Source of the DNA: Fredericiella sp963839515
Lineage (GTDB): Bacteria; Chloroflexota; Anaerolineae; Caldilineales; Caldilineaceae
Length of the DNA: 64,000 nt
NCBI GenBank assembly: GCA_963839515.1
Contig: CAWIVN010000014.1
Span: 124,001 to 188,000 of the forward strand
Reading direction: 5' to 3'
Shown here piece after piece: positions 1 to 7,892 of the stretch. Made by a program: the position numbers and the translations under genes. Positions within the stretch are counted from its first letter, which is position 1. Each line of letters starts with the position of its first letter. Under the pieces are notes generated by a model, which was not told the origin of the DNA, made no database searches, and saw only the letters and a list, made by a program, of their open reading frames with translations.

Positions 1-623
1 GCAGCACGGCGGCTGGAACGACTGCTGGAACAACTGCTGGCACTGTGGCGACGACTGCTGCGAGTGGCGGTACGAGTTACACCGTGGTGGCAGGCGATAC
101 GCTGTTTGGCATCGCGCTGCGTGCGAACGTATCACTGCAGGACCTGGCTGCAGCCAACAATATGCAGGAGGACGACCTGCTGCTGATCGGCCAGAAGCTG
201 GTAATACCCGGCCGGGAAGCACCGTTACCTTCGCTCAGCACCTTGGTGCCGGCGTCGTCGTCCAAGGCCACGGTGACGTCAGCCACACAGGTCACAGGCA
301 CGCGGGCGCTTACCACGACGAGCGTGGCAGGCACGGCCGGCGTGACAACTACGCGGACCACGACGTCTACCACATCTGCGGCTTCGTCGCTCCTGCCGTC
401 GCCGACGCCACGCACGGGTGCGCCAGCGAGTGCTGCTTCGCCAACCACTGCCGCAACGACGGCAGGCACGGCAGGTGGGCCAAACGTGTACACCGTTGCC
501 GAGGGCGACACGATCATCACGATTGCGTTGGAATACAACCTTGACTGGCAGGAGCTGCTGGCTTTGAACGGTCTGCAGCCGGATTCCGTGATCCAGGTTG
601 GTCAGGAGATCCGACTGCGCTAG
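1..623 (+). CDS. LysM-domain protein, 5' end outside window
   Basis: Reading frame 3 is open from the left edge to a TAG at 621-623, so the start lies outside the window. The visible part begins with a Thr/Ala/Gly-rich stretch, then a LysM domain (starting TSYTVVAGDTLFGIALRAN, nt 75-230), a long Thr/Ser/Ala-rich linker and a second LysM at the C-terminus (VYTVAEGDTIITIALEYN, nt 487-620). LysM domains bind GlcNAc-containing glycans such as peptidoglycan, and low-complexity Thr/Ser linkers are typical of secreted or surface proteins. No catalytic domain is visible, but one could lie upstream. The next gene is rplJ, about 290 bases away with its own promoter, so the two are probably not co-regulated. 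Confidence 0.85.
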   Translation, partial: STAAGTTAGTTAGTVATTAASGGTSYTVVAGDTLFGIALRANVSLQDLAAANNMQEDDLLLIGQKLVIPGREAPLPSLSTLVPASSSKATVTSATQVTGTRALTTTSVAGTAGVTTTRTTTSTTSAASSLLPSPTPRTGAPASAASPTTAATTAGTAGGPNVYTVAEGDTIITIALEYNLDWQELLALNGLQPDSVIQVGQEIRLR

Positions 624-664
624 GGACAACAGCACGGATTGTATGCGTTCACGGGGTGCCACGT

Positions 665-693
665 TTGCCGAGTGGGGCGGCTTCGGCTATACT
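665..693 (+). promoter_or_regulatory. Sigma-70-type promoter of rplJ-rplL
   Basis: TTGCCG (665-670), a 17-base spacer and TATACT (688-693) form a good housekeeping promoter. The predicted transcript starts near 700 and carries the L10 leader in its roughly 215-base untranslated region. Confidence 0.7.
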
Positions 694-724
694 GACGCGT
701 CGAACTGCATAGAAACGTTCCAAG

Positions 725-848
725 CTTGATGCTGAAGACAGCAGGTGCGAGTGTAAATGCCGGCATTGCCGGACAGCCTGCCGAGGCCGGTAAGCAGTGA
801 ACTGGCGTGAGGCTCACCGCGGTGAGTGCTGCGCCTGGTTTGCCCTTT
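725..848 (+). promoter_or_regulatory. Ribosomal protein L10 leader (autoregulatory RNA)
   Basis: The segment GAAGACAGCAGGTG (734-747) and the closing CCTGCCGAGG (777-786) match the conserved core of the L10 leader, the RNA bound by L10(L12)4 ahead of rplJ in many bacteria. GCAGG (741-745) pairs with CCTGC (777-781), and a small CCGG/CCGG hairpin lies inside. It is followed by a terminator hairpin at 849-882, so feedback probably works by attenuation: bound L10 complex would favour termination. The leader assignment is from pattern recognition; a covariance search (Rfam L10_leader) would settle it. Confidence 0.8.
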
Positions 849-882
849 ACGCCCTTTTGCATCGCAAGAGGGCGTTTCTTTT
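849..882 (+). terminator. Intrinsic terminator/attenuator before rplJ
   Basis: ACGCCCTTTTGC (849-860), loop ATC, GCAAGAGGGCGT (864-875) make a 12-bp stem with one G-U pair, followed by TTTCTTTT. It lies between the L10 leader and the rplJ start, so it is an attenuator rather than an operon end. Confidence 0.8.
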
Positions 883-915
883 GGTAGTACCTTTGCGGAA
901 AGGGGGAAAAGTCGC

Positions 916-1440
916 TTGGCTATTAATCGTGAGAAGAAGGTAGAACTGGTTGCCCGCTACAAGGAACTGATCGACAAGTCTTCGGCCTTGGTGTTCACAA
1001 ACTACAAGGGAACCAGCGTCAAGCAGCTGCGCTCGCTGCGCGTAAAGCTGCATGACACGAACACGGATTACGTGGTCGTCAAGAACAAGCTGTTGGCCAT
1101 TGCGCTCACAGAGAGCGGGCGCGTGGTGCCGGATCAGCTGCTCAAGGGCACAAACGGCGTGGCGTTCTTGGGCGAGGACATCGGCAAGAGCACGGCTGCG
1201 ATCAATGACTGGATCAGGAGCGCCAAGGTGTTGGAAATCACCGGAGCGCTGCTCGAGTCGTCGGTTGTGGATGCCAAGGGTGCGGCAGGGTTGTCTGACC
1301 TGCCGACCAAGGAGCAGACGCGTGCGATGCTGCTGGGTGCAATCAGTGCGCCGGCGCGTTCGCTGGTGCAGGTCATCAATGCACCTGGCGCCAGCCTGGC
1401 GCGTGTCGTCAACGCGCATGCCGAGAAGGATGCTGCGTAG
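916..1440 (+). CDS. rplJ: Large ribosomal subunit protein uL10
   Basis: L10 forms the base of the ribosomal stalk and carries the L7/L12 dimers that recruit translation GTPases. The protein begins LAINREKKVELVARYKELI and contains the family's LVFTNYKGTSVKQLRSLR segment, followed by the C-terminal L7/L12-binding helix. I chose the TTG at 916: it is preceded by a purine-rich AAAGGGGG (about 10 bases upstream) and gives 174 residues, normal for the family. The frame stays open up to 826, but that part overlaps the attenuator hairpin and cannot be coding. The downstream partner is rplL. Neither rplK-rplA (upstream) nor rpoB-rpoC (downstream) is adjacent, unlike in many bacteria. Confidence 0.95.
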   Translation: MAINREKKVELVARYKELIDKSSALVFTNYKGTSVKQLRSLRVKLHDTNTDYVVVKNKLLAIALTESGRVVPDQLLKGTNGVAFLGEDIGKSTAAINDWIRSAKVLEITGALLESSVVDAKGAAGLSDLPTKEQTRAMLLGAISAPARSLVQVINAPGASLARVVNAHAEKDAA

Positions 1441-1498
1441 CAAGTGGCGGCCTGATTGGGCCAAGTTTGCAGAAATTGTGGTTGCTTGATACAGAATG

Positions 1499-1521
1499 CC
1501 TGTCACGGAAGGCGTGACAGG
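1499..1521 (+). other. Hairpin in the rplJ-rplL spacer
   Basis: CCTGTCACG (1499-1507), loop GAAGG and CGTGACAGG (1513-1521) form a perfect 9-bp stem with no following T-run, so it is not a terminator. Its position between rplJ and rplL suggests a role in mRNA processing or in raising rplL output (L7/L12 is needed in excess over L10); that role is inference. Confidence 0.5.
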
Positions 1522-1552
1522 GAATTGAATTTCTTACGAGGAGACTATTCAA

Positions 1553-1930
1553 ATGGCTGACTTGAATGCCATCAAGGAAATGTTGAACGAGCTCTCGCTG
1601 TTGGAGGCCTCGCAGTTGGTCAAGATGTTGGAAGGCGAGTGGGGCGTGAGCGCCGCCGCACCGATTGCCATGGCTGCCATGCCGGGCGCCGTCGCCGAGG
1701 CTGCCCCCGTCGAGGAGCAGACCGAGTTTGACGTCGTCCTCCAGGGCGCCGGCGAGAAGAAGATCAACGTGATCAAGGTCGTGCGTGCGCTGACCAACCT
1801 GGGCCTCAAGGAGGCCAAGGACGTGGTCGAGGGTACGCCGTCGACCGTGCTGACCGCCGTCAGCAAGGACGCCGCTCAGGATGCCAAGGCCAAGCTCGAG
1901 GCCGAGGGCGCCCAGGTCGTCGTCAAGTAA
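1553..1930 (+). CDS. rplL: Large ribosomal subunit protein bL12 (L7/L12)
   Basis: This is the flexible stalk protein that recruits EF-Tu, EF-G and other GTPases. The 125-residue protein has the N-terminal dimerisation helices (LNELSLLEASQLVKMLEGEW), an Ala/Pro-rich hinge around residues 35-55, and the conserved C-terminal domain with KKINVIKVVRALTNLGLKEA and the LKEAKDVVEGTPS loop that contacts factors. ATG 1553 has a clear Shine-Dalgarno ACGAGGAG at 1537-1544. It is the last gene of the transcript: a strong terminator starts 12 bases after the stop codon. Confidence 0.97.
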   Translation: MADLNAIKEMLNELSLLEASQLVKMLEGEWGVSAAAPIAMAAMPGAVAEAAPVEEQTEFDVVLQGAGEKKINVIKVVRALTNLGLKEAKDVVEGTPSTVLTAVSKDAAQDAKAKLEAEGAQVVVK

Positions 1931-1942
1931 GACGCGAGGGAT

Positions 1943-1989
1943 AAATAGGGGGAGCTGGACCTACGGGTCTGGCTCCCCCTATTTTTATT
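1943..1989 (+). terminator. Intrinsic terminator of rplJ-rplL
   Basis: A 19-bp stem (1943-1961 with 1966-1984, two G-U pairs) around a 4-base loop, GC-rich in the middle (GGGGGAGC / GCTCCCCC), ends in ATTTTTATT. Because A-rich and T-rich flanks are part of the stem it may act in both directions. Confidence 0.9.
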
Positions 1990-2134
1990 CCAACTGATTT
2001 AGGGCATCATCCTGGCCAGTTGACCGATCCTGGCGAATGACATGCGTGCGACAATAGGAGCATCGTTCCGCCCCTGATTGGGGTCCCTTGCCCTACGGAA
2101 CGAATTGTCTATCGTTGGGAAAGTGAACATATCC

Positions 2135-4291
2135 ATGGTACGCTCCGAACATCGCGCGCCTGCAGTGGTTGCAGCCGTACTCCTTGCATGCGTGGCCCTT
2201 GCATCACTTCGAATCCACCTGGCGTTTGCACAAGATAACCACGTATATGATTCTGGCCTTGATGAAGGGTCTCCAGGTTTGTCCGCTCAGAATGAAAAGC
2301 CAGTACTGGTTCACCCTGCCACGCAAGCTTTTCCTGCCGTGGACGGCCGCCGTGTAGTCTGGCAAGATGAGCGCTTTGGACCTGCAGACATCTTTCTTGC
2401 GAATCTTGACACTGGCGAGATCCGTAACCTCACCGAGTCAGAACAGTGGGAGGCACTCCCTGATATCAGTGGCGACATCGTCGTTTGGCGAGATGGCTAC
2501 GCAGGGCTTGGCATCCACGGCGTCGATCTAGGTTCCAACGCAGTATTCACGGTAACCTCCGGACATTCCGATATCTCCCGCCCTCGTGTGTCCGGAACTG
2601 TCGTCGTTTGGGCAGACAAGCGCGCCGGCGGCGATGACTGGAACATTTATGGCTACGACCTGGCTGCAAGAAAGGAATTCGTTATTGACAATGCTCCCGG
2701 GCGTCAGCAAGATCCCCAGATCGATGGCAACTATGTCGTTTGGTGGGACTACAAGGAACAAGTTTTTCTTTTCGACCTATCAACCAAGACGACAAAGACA
2801 ATTTACACGGCAGGCGGGGCGCGGCTCCCAGTTGTTTCCGCTAGTGACAACTTGGTCGTGTGGATGCAGTACACAAATGGCAAATGGGACCTGAACGCCT
2901 ACGACATTGCGTCGGGCGCCCGCCGCCCGCTCGTGACTGCTCCGGGCGATCAGGAGTTACCCTCGCTTGACAGTGGCCTCCTGGTATATCAGACCCGGAA
3001 GTCCTACAATCGAGTGGATATTGAAATGTTCGTACTTGCAAATGGCGCTGCATTTGCGTTAACCGGTGATTCTGCGATGCACGGCAATCCGGCAGCCGGA
3101 GACGGGATCGCCGTCTGGGAAGACATGCGCAACCACCAGCGCGACCTTTATCGCTTTGATTGGGAGGATGTGGTCCCCCCTGTGGTTACAGATCCGCTAA
3201 TTGCTCCTGAAGCGCTGCAGATTGGGCCGCGCCCGCAAAACCAGCTGTTGCTGCAGTGGGCAGATGCCGGCAGCGATGAAGTGGGATTTGCCATCGAGCG
3301 TTCAGCCGGCTTCGCCGCTGCAGCCTGGCAAGAGATCGCCGTGCTGCCTGCCGGCACTACTGCCTACACCGACACTGCCTTGGCGCCGGCAGCGACCTAC
3401 TGGTACCGCGTACGGGCCTTCAATGACAAAGGGGCCTCTGCCTACAGCAATGAGTCGTTTAGCTCTGCCATTAGTACAGTACCAAGTTTGGATGAGCAGT
3501 ACATGATGGTGCTCATCAACGCGGCTCGCGCCGCCCCTGAGGCTTTCGGCTACCCGGGCTATTCCCCTGCGCCGCCCCTTGCTTTCAACACCTATCTCGG
3601 GTACTCGGCGCGTGCACACAGCCAGTCGATTTTGAATGCCGAAGCGCAGTTTGGTCATTGTGATTTCGTCAACCGCTGCCCAGGGGATAGGGCAGTCGAG
3701 GCTGGGTATCCAGTGAGTAATTGCGCGGAAAATCTCACACAGGGCTCCACTGGTCCAGAGTTCATGGAATCCGCCAACCAGGGCTTTATGGACAGCGAGG
3801 GACATCGTGCAAATATCATGGAACCTGGCTACACCGAGTTTGCTGTTGGCCATACGACGACAAACCAAACGTCGCCGACGATGCCGTGGCCCGGCCAGGT
3901 TACCGAAGTCTTCTGTGGGCGCGCCGGGGTGGAACGGCCCGCGATTCCTATGGGAGCGGTTGTCCCTTATTCAGTCACACACGCCGGCGAATCTGAGGTG
4001 TTCACGTACACCGTCAACTTTTACGCCGCTGACGGCTCAACGCCGGCAGTGGCGCAGGTCGTCATAGATGGCGTTGCGCACCCGTTGAAGCTGTCGACGG
4101 GACGCCCATGGCATGGCACGTATCGGTTTGTGACCACGCTGCCGCTACGCTCAGAACACACCTATTTCTTTTCGTTTGTATATGGCAACGGCCTCACCGC
4201 ACGCTGGCCGCAGGATGGGAGTGTTCATCTTCCAGCAGTTGCGCCAAACGTCTATCTGCCTCACTTGTATCTGCCTCACTTGACAAAGTGA
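2135..4291 (+). CDS. Secreted six-bladed propeller / FN3 / CAP-domain protein
   Basis: The protein has 718 residues from ATG 2135; the frame runs up to TTG 2078, but only the 2135 start places a signal peptide (about residues 10-33, ending LAFAQ) at the N-terminus. Residues 45-350 hold about six repeats with a G-x-x-V-V-W-x-D core and a D-I/L-Y-x-x-D-L strand, a TolB/S-layer-type propeller. Residues 350-445 form a fibronectin III domain (ending YWYRVRAFNDKGASAYS). Residues 450-600 are a CAP/SCP domain with the metal-site pattern H (SARAHSQ), E (CAENL) and H (EGHRANIM), plus several cysteines. The tail ends VYLPHLYLPHLTK, a motif recurring in other secreted proteins here. The role is probably extracellular binding; enzymatic activity is unknown. 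Confidence 0.85.
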   Translation: MVRSEHRAPAVVAAVLLACVALASLRIHLAFAQDNHVYDSGLDEGSPGLSAQNEKPVLVHPATQAFPAVDGRRVVWQDERFGPADIFLANLDTGEIRNLTESEQWEALPDISGDIVVWRDGYAGLGIHGVDLGSNAVFTVTSGHSDISRPRVSGTVVVWADKRAGGDDWNIYGYDLAARKEFVIDNAPGRQQDPQIDGNYVVWWDYKEQVFLFDLSTKTTKTIYTAGGARLPVVSASDNLVVWMQYTNGKWDLNAYDIASGARRPLVTAPGDQELPSLDSGLLVYQTRKSYNRVDIEMFVLANGAAFALTGDSAMHGNPAAGDGIAVWEDMRNHQRDLYRFDWEDVVPPVVTDPLIAPEALQIGPRPQNQLLLQWADAGSDEVGFAIERSAGFAAAAWQEIAVLPAGTTAYTDTALAPAATYWYRVRAFNDKGASAYSNESFSSAISTVPSLDEQYMMVLINAARAAPEAFGYPGYSPAPPLAFNTYLGYSARAHSQSILNAEAQFGHCDFVNRCPGDRAVEAGYPVSNCAENLTQGSTGPEFMESANQGFMDSEGHRANIMEPGYTEFAVGHTTTNQTSPTMPWPGQVTEVFCGRAGVERPAIPMGAVVPYSVTHAGESEVFTYTVNFYAADGSTPAVAQVVIDGVAHPLKLSTGRPWHGTYRFVTTLPLRSEHTYFFSFVYGNGLTARWPQDGSVHLPAVAPNVYLPHLYLPHLTK

Positions 4292-4344
4292 GCGTGGGAA
4301 CCGGAGGTTGTCCACATCCGAGCGGCTCTGTCTTCGGCAGTGGC

Positions 4345-4374
4345 TTGAATGTAACTTCCTGATTATGGTATAGT
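4345..4374 (+). promoter_or_regulatory. Promoter of holB, predicted leaderless
   Basis: TTGAAT (4345-4350), an 18-base spacer and TATAGT (4369-4374). Only 7 bases separate the -10 box from ATG 4382, so transcription should begin at or within a base or two of the start codon. No Shine-Dalgarno sequence can fit. Confidence 0.7.
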
Positions 4375-4381
4375 ACCCCCG

Positions 4382-5503
4382 ATGCAAACGGATCCTGTCT
4401 CCTCCCTGCCAACAGGCAATTGGCCTGTATACGGCCATACCTGGGCAGTACAATTGTTGGCAAAGGCGATTTCGCCAGAACAACGCTCCGGTGAGCACCT
4501 TGGCGAACGCACGGGGCCAAGTCACGCGTACCTGTTTCTCGGCGCCCCGCAGATCGGCAAGACGACGCTCGCCAAGGCCTACGCCAAGGCACTGCTGTGC
4601 ACGCATCCGTCACAACGGCCGTGTCATGCCTGCCGAGCCTGTGACCTGGTGGCGCGCAACGCACACCCGGACGTGCAGCTGTTCCAGCCCAGGAGCAAGC
4701 TGCCCAACAAGGACGACCAGGTGGTCGACCGGGTGGACGGCAAGATCCTGGCCGACCAGGCCGACGTGCTCGTGCACGAGGCGGCGTTGCGCCCGCTGGA
4801 GGGTCGCTACCGCATCTTGCTGATCCAGGACGCTCATCGGGCCAACGACACCTTTCAAAATAAGGTGCTCAAAACGCTGGAGGAGCCGCCGCCCAACACG
4901 ATCCTGCTGCTGACGGCGCTGGACCGTGCGAGTGTTCTGCCCACGATCGTGAGCCGCTGCCAGGTGCTCAATCTACGTCCGCTGGACGTGCCCACCGTGG
5001 AACAGGCGCTGCGTGAGGGATGGCAGGCAACGCCGGAACAGGCGGCCTTGTACGCACGCCTGTCAAACGGGCGGCTGGGCTGGGCGGTCAACCAATTGCG
5101 CGACCCTGACAGCAGCAAGCAGCGGTCCGAACAGCTGCAGACCTTGTGGCGGCTATTAGCGGCGGATCGCGTGGATCGGCTCGCCTTCGCCGAGACCATG
5201 GCCAGCGATCGCAGCACTGGCCGCGACAACCGCCAGTTGTTTGGCATGCTCGAACTGTGGACCGGCTGGTGGCGCGACGTGCTGCTGGTGCAGTCAGGCT
5301 GCGCCGAGGCATGCAGCAATGTCGACCAGGTGGCCGAACTGCAGCGCCAGGCCCGTTTGCTCCAACAAGAACCCGTACGCAAGTTGATGCATACATTGCA
5401 GCGCATCGAGCAGTATCTGCACCACACGGTCAATACTCGCCTGGCGCTGGATGTGTTGGTGCTCAACCTACCATATTTACAGAGAGAACCTCTAAGAGAA
5501 TAA
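4382..5503 (+). CDS. holB: DNA polymerase III clamp-loader subunit delta'
   Basis: The clamp loader opens the beta sliding clamp and loads it at primer termini. The 373-residue protein has the RFC/AAA+ fold: Walker A GAPQIGKT near residue 54, a Cys4 zinc module (CTHPSQRPCHACRAC) around residues 73-87, a Walker B-like ILLIQDAHRAND without the usual catalytic acidic pair, LKTLEEPPPNTILLL and the sensor-1 region TIVSRCQ. The degenerate Walker B favours delta' over the DnaX ATPase, which also fits the adjacency to ricT (the holB-yaaT order of Bacillus). The next gene starts 3 bases after the stop. A promoter lies immediately before the ATG. Confidence 0.9.
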   Translation: MQTDPVSSLPTGNWPVYGHTWAVQLLAKAISPEQRSGEHLGERTGPSHAYLFLGAPQIGKTTLAKAYAKALLCTHPSQRPCHACRACDLVARNAHPDVQLFQPRSKLPNKDDQVVDRVDGKILADQADVLVHEAALRPLEGRYRILLIQDAHRANDTFQNKVLKTLEEPPPNTILLLTALDRASVLPTIVSRCQVLNLRPLDVPTVEQALREGWQATPEQAALYARLSNGRLGWAVNQLRDPDSSKQRSEQLQTLWRLLAADRVDRLAFAETMASDRSTGRDNRQLFGMLELWTGWWRDVLLVQSGCAEACSNVDQVAELQRQARLLQQEPVRKLMHTLQRIEQYLHHTVNTRLALDVLVLNLPYLQREPLRE

Positions 5504-5506
5504 CTT

Positions 5507-6610
5507 ATGCCAATCGTAGTTGGCGTTCAATTCAAACCGGTCACCAAGGTCTATCACTTCGACTCCAACCAGCTGCTCGACCTCGCCCATCAAGATTTTG
5601 TGGTGGTGGACACGGCGCGCGGGCCGGAGGTGGCGCAGATCGTACAGGCGCCCCACCAGATCGGCGACGAAGAAGTGGTCGGCGAAATGAAGACCGTGCT
5701 GCGCCGGGCCAATGCCTGGGACATGGTGCAGCGCGACCTGTGGCAGCACAAGGAGCAGGAGGCGCTGGCGATCTGCCGTGCCAAATCGCGCGAACATCGC
5801 CTGGATATCAAGATGGTCCGCTGTGAGTACAGCTTTGACGGCGGGCGGCTGCTGGTCTACTTTGCGTCGGAAGACCGGGTGGACTTCCGTTCGCTGGTAC
5901 GTGAGCTGGCACGCATCTTTCACACGCGCATCGAGATGCGCCAGATCGGCGTGCGCGACGAGGCCAAGCTCCTCGACGGCGTCGGCAAATGCGGGCGCCA
6001 ACTGTGCTGCACGAGCTGGCTGCGTGAGTTTACGCCTGTCAGCATTCGCATGGCCAAGAACCAGCAGCTGCCGCTCAACCCGGACGAGATCAGCGGTGTC
6101 TGCGGCCGCCTGTTGTGCTGCCTCTCGTATGAGGACGACGTCTACCGCGAGCAGAACAAGAAGATGCCCAAGCTGGGCGCCGAGGTCGTGACCCCGCACG
6201 GGGCGGGGCGCGTCCGCCACGTTCATCCGCTCAAAGAGAGCGTAACCGTAATGCTGGAGAATCATGCGCTGGTCGAGGTAATGGTGAGCGAGTTGATCTC
6301 GACCAAGACGGCCGCCGGCCATTCCTGCAGCACCTGCGGTGGATGCACGACCAAGCGGCGGGCAAGCGCCGAAGAGGACAACGCCCGCACGCGCGAGGCG
6401 AACAAGCGGCGCGGCAGCCAGAGCAGCCCGGCCCCAGCCAGCCCTGTGCCGGGCGAAGAAGATGTCGAGGAAGATCTGGGCGAAACCGGCATTGATACGG
6501 ATGCCGCACCGGGCACAGGCCCCGCCGACAGCCCGCGGCGCAAGCGGCGGCGGCGCAATCGCAACCGTAACGACAAAGGCGGCGAACGCAACGGTGGCCG
6601 CAGCGAGTGA
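5507..6610 (+). CDS. ricT: PSP1-domain protein RicT (YaaT)
   Basis: In Bacillus, RicT works with RicA and RicF in an Fe-S-containing complex that helps RNase Y process mRNAs and affects sporulation and competence. The 367-residue protein has a PSP1 domain (residues 1-245) with two CxxxxCC clusters, C162/C167/C168 and C199/C204/C205, matching the family's cluster ligands (GKCGRQLCC and CGRLLCC). The C-terminal 100 residues are low complexity and end in a basic RRKRRRRNRNRN tract, an extension the Bacillus protein lacks and which might bind RNA. It is probably cotranscribed with holB. Its likely partner, RNase Y, is encoded at 15939. Confidence 0.9.
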   Translation: MPIVVGVQFKPVTKVYHFDSNQLLDLAHQDFVVVDTARGPEVAQIVQAPHQIGDEEVVGEMKTVLRRANAWDMVQRDLWQHKEQEALAICRAKSREHRLDIKMVRCEYSFDGGRLLVYFASEDRVDFRSLVRELARIFHTRIEMRQIGVRDEAKLLDGVGKCGRQLCCTSWLREFTPVSIRMAKNQQLPLNPDEISGVCGRLLCCLSYEDDVYREQNKKMPKLGAEVVTPHGAGRVRHVHPLKESVTVMLENHALVEVMVSELISTKTAAGHSCSTCGGCTTKRRASAEEDNARTREANKRRGSQSSPAPASPVPGEEDVEEDLGETGIDTDAAPGTGPADSPRRKRRRRNRNRNDKGGERNGGRSE

Positions 6611-6720
6611 TTTAGGTTGTAACCCGCGTGGGTGGACGAGTTTGAACGTGCGAGGCGCCGCGCACCCGAATGGAGGCGTGGGACTGTTCGGGGCGGCGCC
6701 AGGCACGCAGTGGTCGCTAT

Positions 6721-7038
6721 TTAGTTGTGGTGGCCGCTGCCGTTCGTGGAAACGGTGGGCGACTGCAACGTGGCCGGACGCTTGAAGACTGACAGGCGCA
6801 CGGCCGTGCGCTCGTTGCCTTCGATGTCCACCTCGGTAAAACTGGGGACGACGGCCAGGTCCATGTTGTCCTGCTCCAGATAACTGCGGGCAATGGTGAC
6901 AGCCTTGATGGCCTGGTTGATGGCGCTGGCGCCGATGGCCTGGATTTCAGCATAGCCCTGTTCGCGCATGACGCCTGCAATAGCGCCTGCGACTGCCGTC
7001 GACCGTGATTGTGCAGAGACTTTGATTAGCTCAGCCAT
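6721..7038 (-). CDS. spoVS: Stage V sporulation protein S-like
   Basis: The protein begins MAELIKVSAQSRSTAVAGAI and contains INQAIKAVTIARSYLE, both hallmarks of SpoVS, a small Alba-like regulator. In Bacillus it affects septation and coat assembly, but it is widespread in non-sporulating lineages including Chloroflexota, where its role is unknown. ATG 7038 follows an excellent AGAGGAGG (complement of 7046-7053); a longer reading (to 7125) would add 29 residues with no homology. The length of 105 residues exceeds the usual ~86 because of a C-terminal extension. The gene stands alone, convergent with ricT, and the 110-base gap between them shows no clear terminator. Confidence 0.9.
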   Translation of the reverse strand: MAELIKVSAQSRSTAVAGAIAGVMREQGYAEIQAIGASAINQAIKAVTIARSYLEQDNMDLAVVPSFTEVDIEGNERTAVRLSVFKRPATLQSPTVSTNGSGHHN

Positions 7039-7182
7039 GAAATGTGCCTCCTCTAGGGATCGATGAACCGCAACGTCGAGCTGTTTGAGTCCGGGCAGGT
7101 TGCCCTGCACAGGACTGTCTGGCAATTACGACGTAGAAGAGGCAAAAGAGTTACGCTCGATTGGGCTTCTTTCTAGATCTTG

Positions 7183-7869
7183 CTACTGATCCTCCTCGCT
7201 AAGCGCCGCTTTTCGCAGCCGAGCCAGGTTTTCGGCCACCGTGGCGCGCTGGTTGTAGACGGCGCTGCCGACGACAATCACGTTGGCGCCCACCCCCACA
7301 ATGTCCGCGATGTTGTGCGTATCGATCCCGCCGTCCACTTCCAGATCGGCCACTGGAGCTAGCTCATCCATCAACTTGCGCATGCGGCGCAGCTTGCTCG
7401 TGCTGGTTTCGATAAACTTTTGCGAGCCAAACCCTGGGTTGACGCTCATCACCAACACCATATCGACAAAGGGCAGCACCTCGCGCAGCGCCTCGATCGG
7501 GGTCGCAGGGTTGATCGCCACACCTGCCTTGCAGCCCAGCGCCGTGATCTGCTGGATTGTGCGGTGGAGGTGCTTGCAGGCCTCCGCCTGCACGGTGAGG
7601 ATGTTGGCGCCGGCGGCGGCGTAGTCGGCCAGGTAACGGCCCGGTTCTTCGACCATGAGGTGAACGTCGAGAGGAAGCGTAGTGTACTTGCGCACCGACT
7701 GGATAACGACGGGCCCAAAGGAAATGTTGGGCACGAAGGCGCCGTCCATAACGTCGAGATGAATATAGGTGGCGCCGCCGCCTTCGGCTGCGCGCACTTC
7801 GTCGGCCAGATGACCAAAATCAGCCGTCAGGATCGACGGCGCCAGCTTGAGAGGGTGGCGCGTGTGCAT
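7183..7869 (-). CDS. rpe: Ribulose-phosphate 3-epimerase
   Basis: This enzyme interconverts ribulose 5-phosphate and xylulose 5-phosphate in the pentose phosphate or Calvin pathway. The 228-residue TIM barrel shows the family's motifs in order: LAPSILTADFGHLADEV, YIHLDVMDGAFVPNISFG, PLDVHLMV, VLVMSVNPGFGSQKFI, DLEVDGGI and VVGSAVYN; the His and Asp residues of HLDVMDG, DVHLM and EVDGG bind the metal and catalyse. ATG 7869 has GCAGGAGT directly upstream; a longer frame exists but lacks homology. It is the last gene of a minus-strand group: the upstream hydrolase ends 23 bases before it. Confidence 0.95.
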   Translation of the reverse strand: MHTRHPLKLAPSILTADFGHLADEVRAAEGGGATYIHLDVMDGAFVPNISFGPVVIQSVRKYTTLPLDVHLMVEEPGRYLADYAAAGANILTVQAEACKHLHRTIQQITALGCKAGVAINPATPIEALREVLPFVDMVLVMSVNPGFGSQKFIETSTSKLRRMRKLMDELAPVADLEVDGGIDTHNIADIVGVGANVIVVGSAVYNQRATVAENLARLRKAALSEEDQ

Positions 7870-7892
7870 AAGACTCCTGCTTTCAGTTAACC

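Noticed and set aside
826..915. N-terminal extension of rplJ (TTG 826)
   Set aside because: The extension would translate the attenuator hairpin and lacks homology; TTG 916 gives the normal L10 length.
5492..6706. A 404-residue open frame on the strand opposite ricT
   Set aside because: It is a shadow of the GC-rich ricT codons; no known motif, and ricT is certain.
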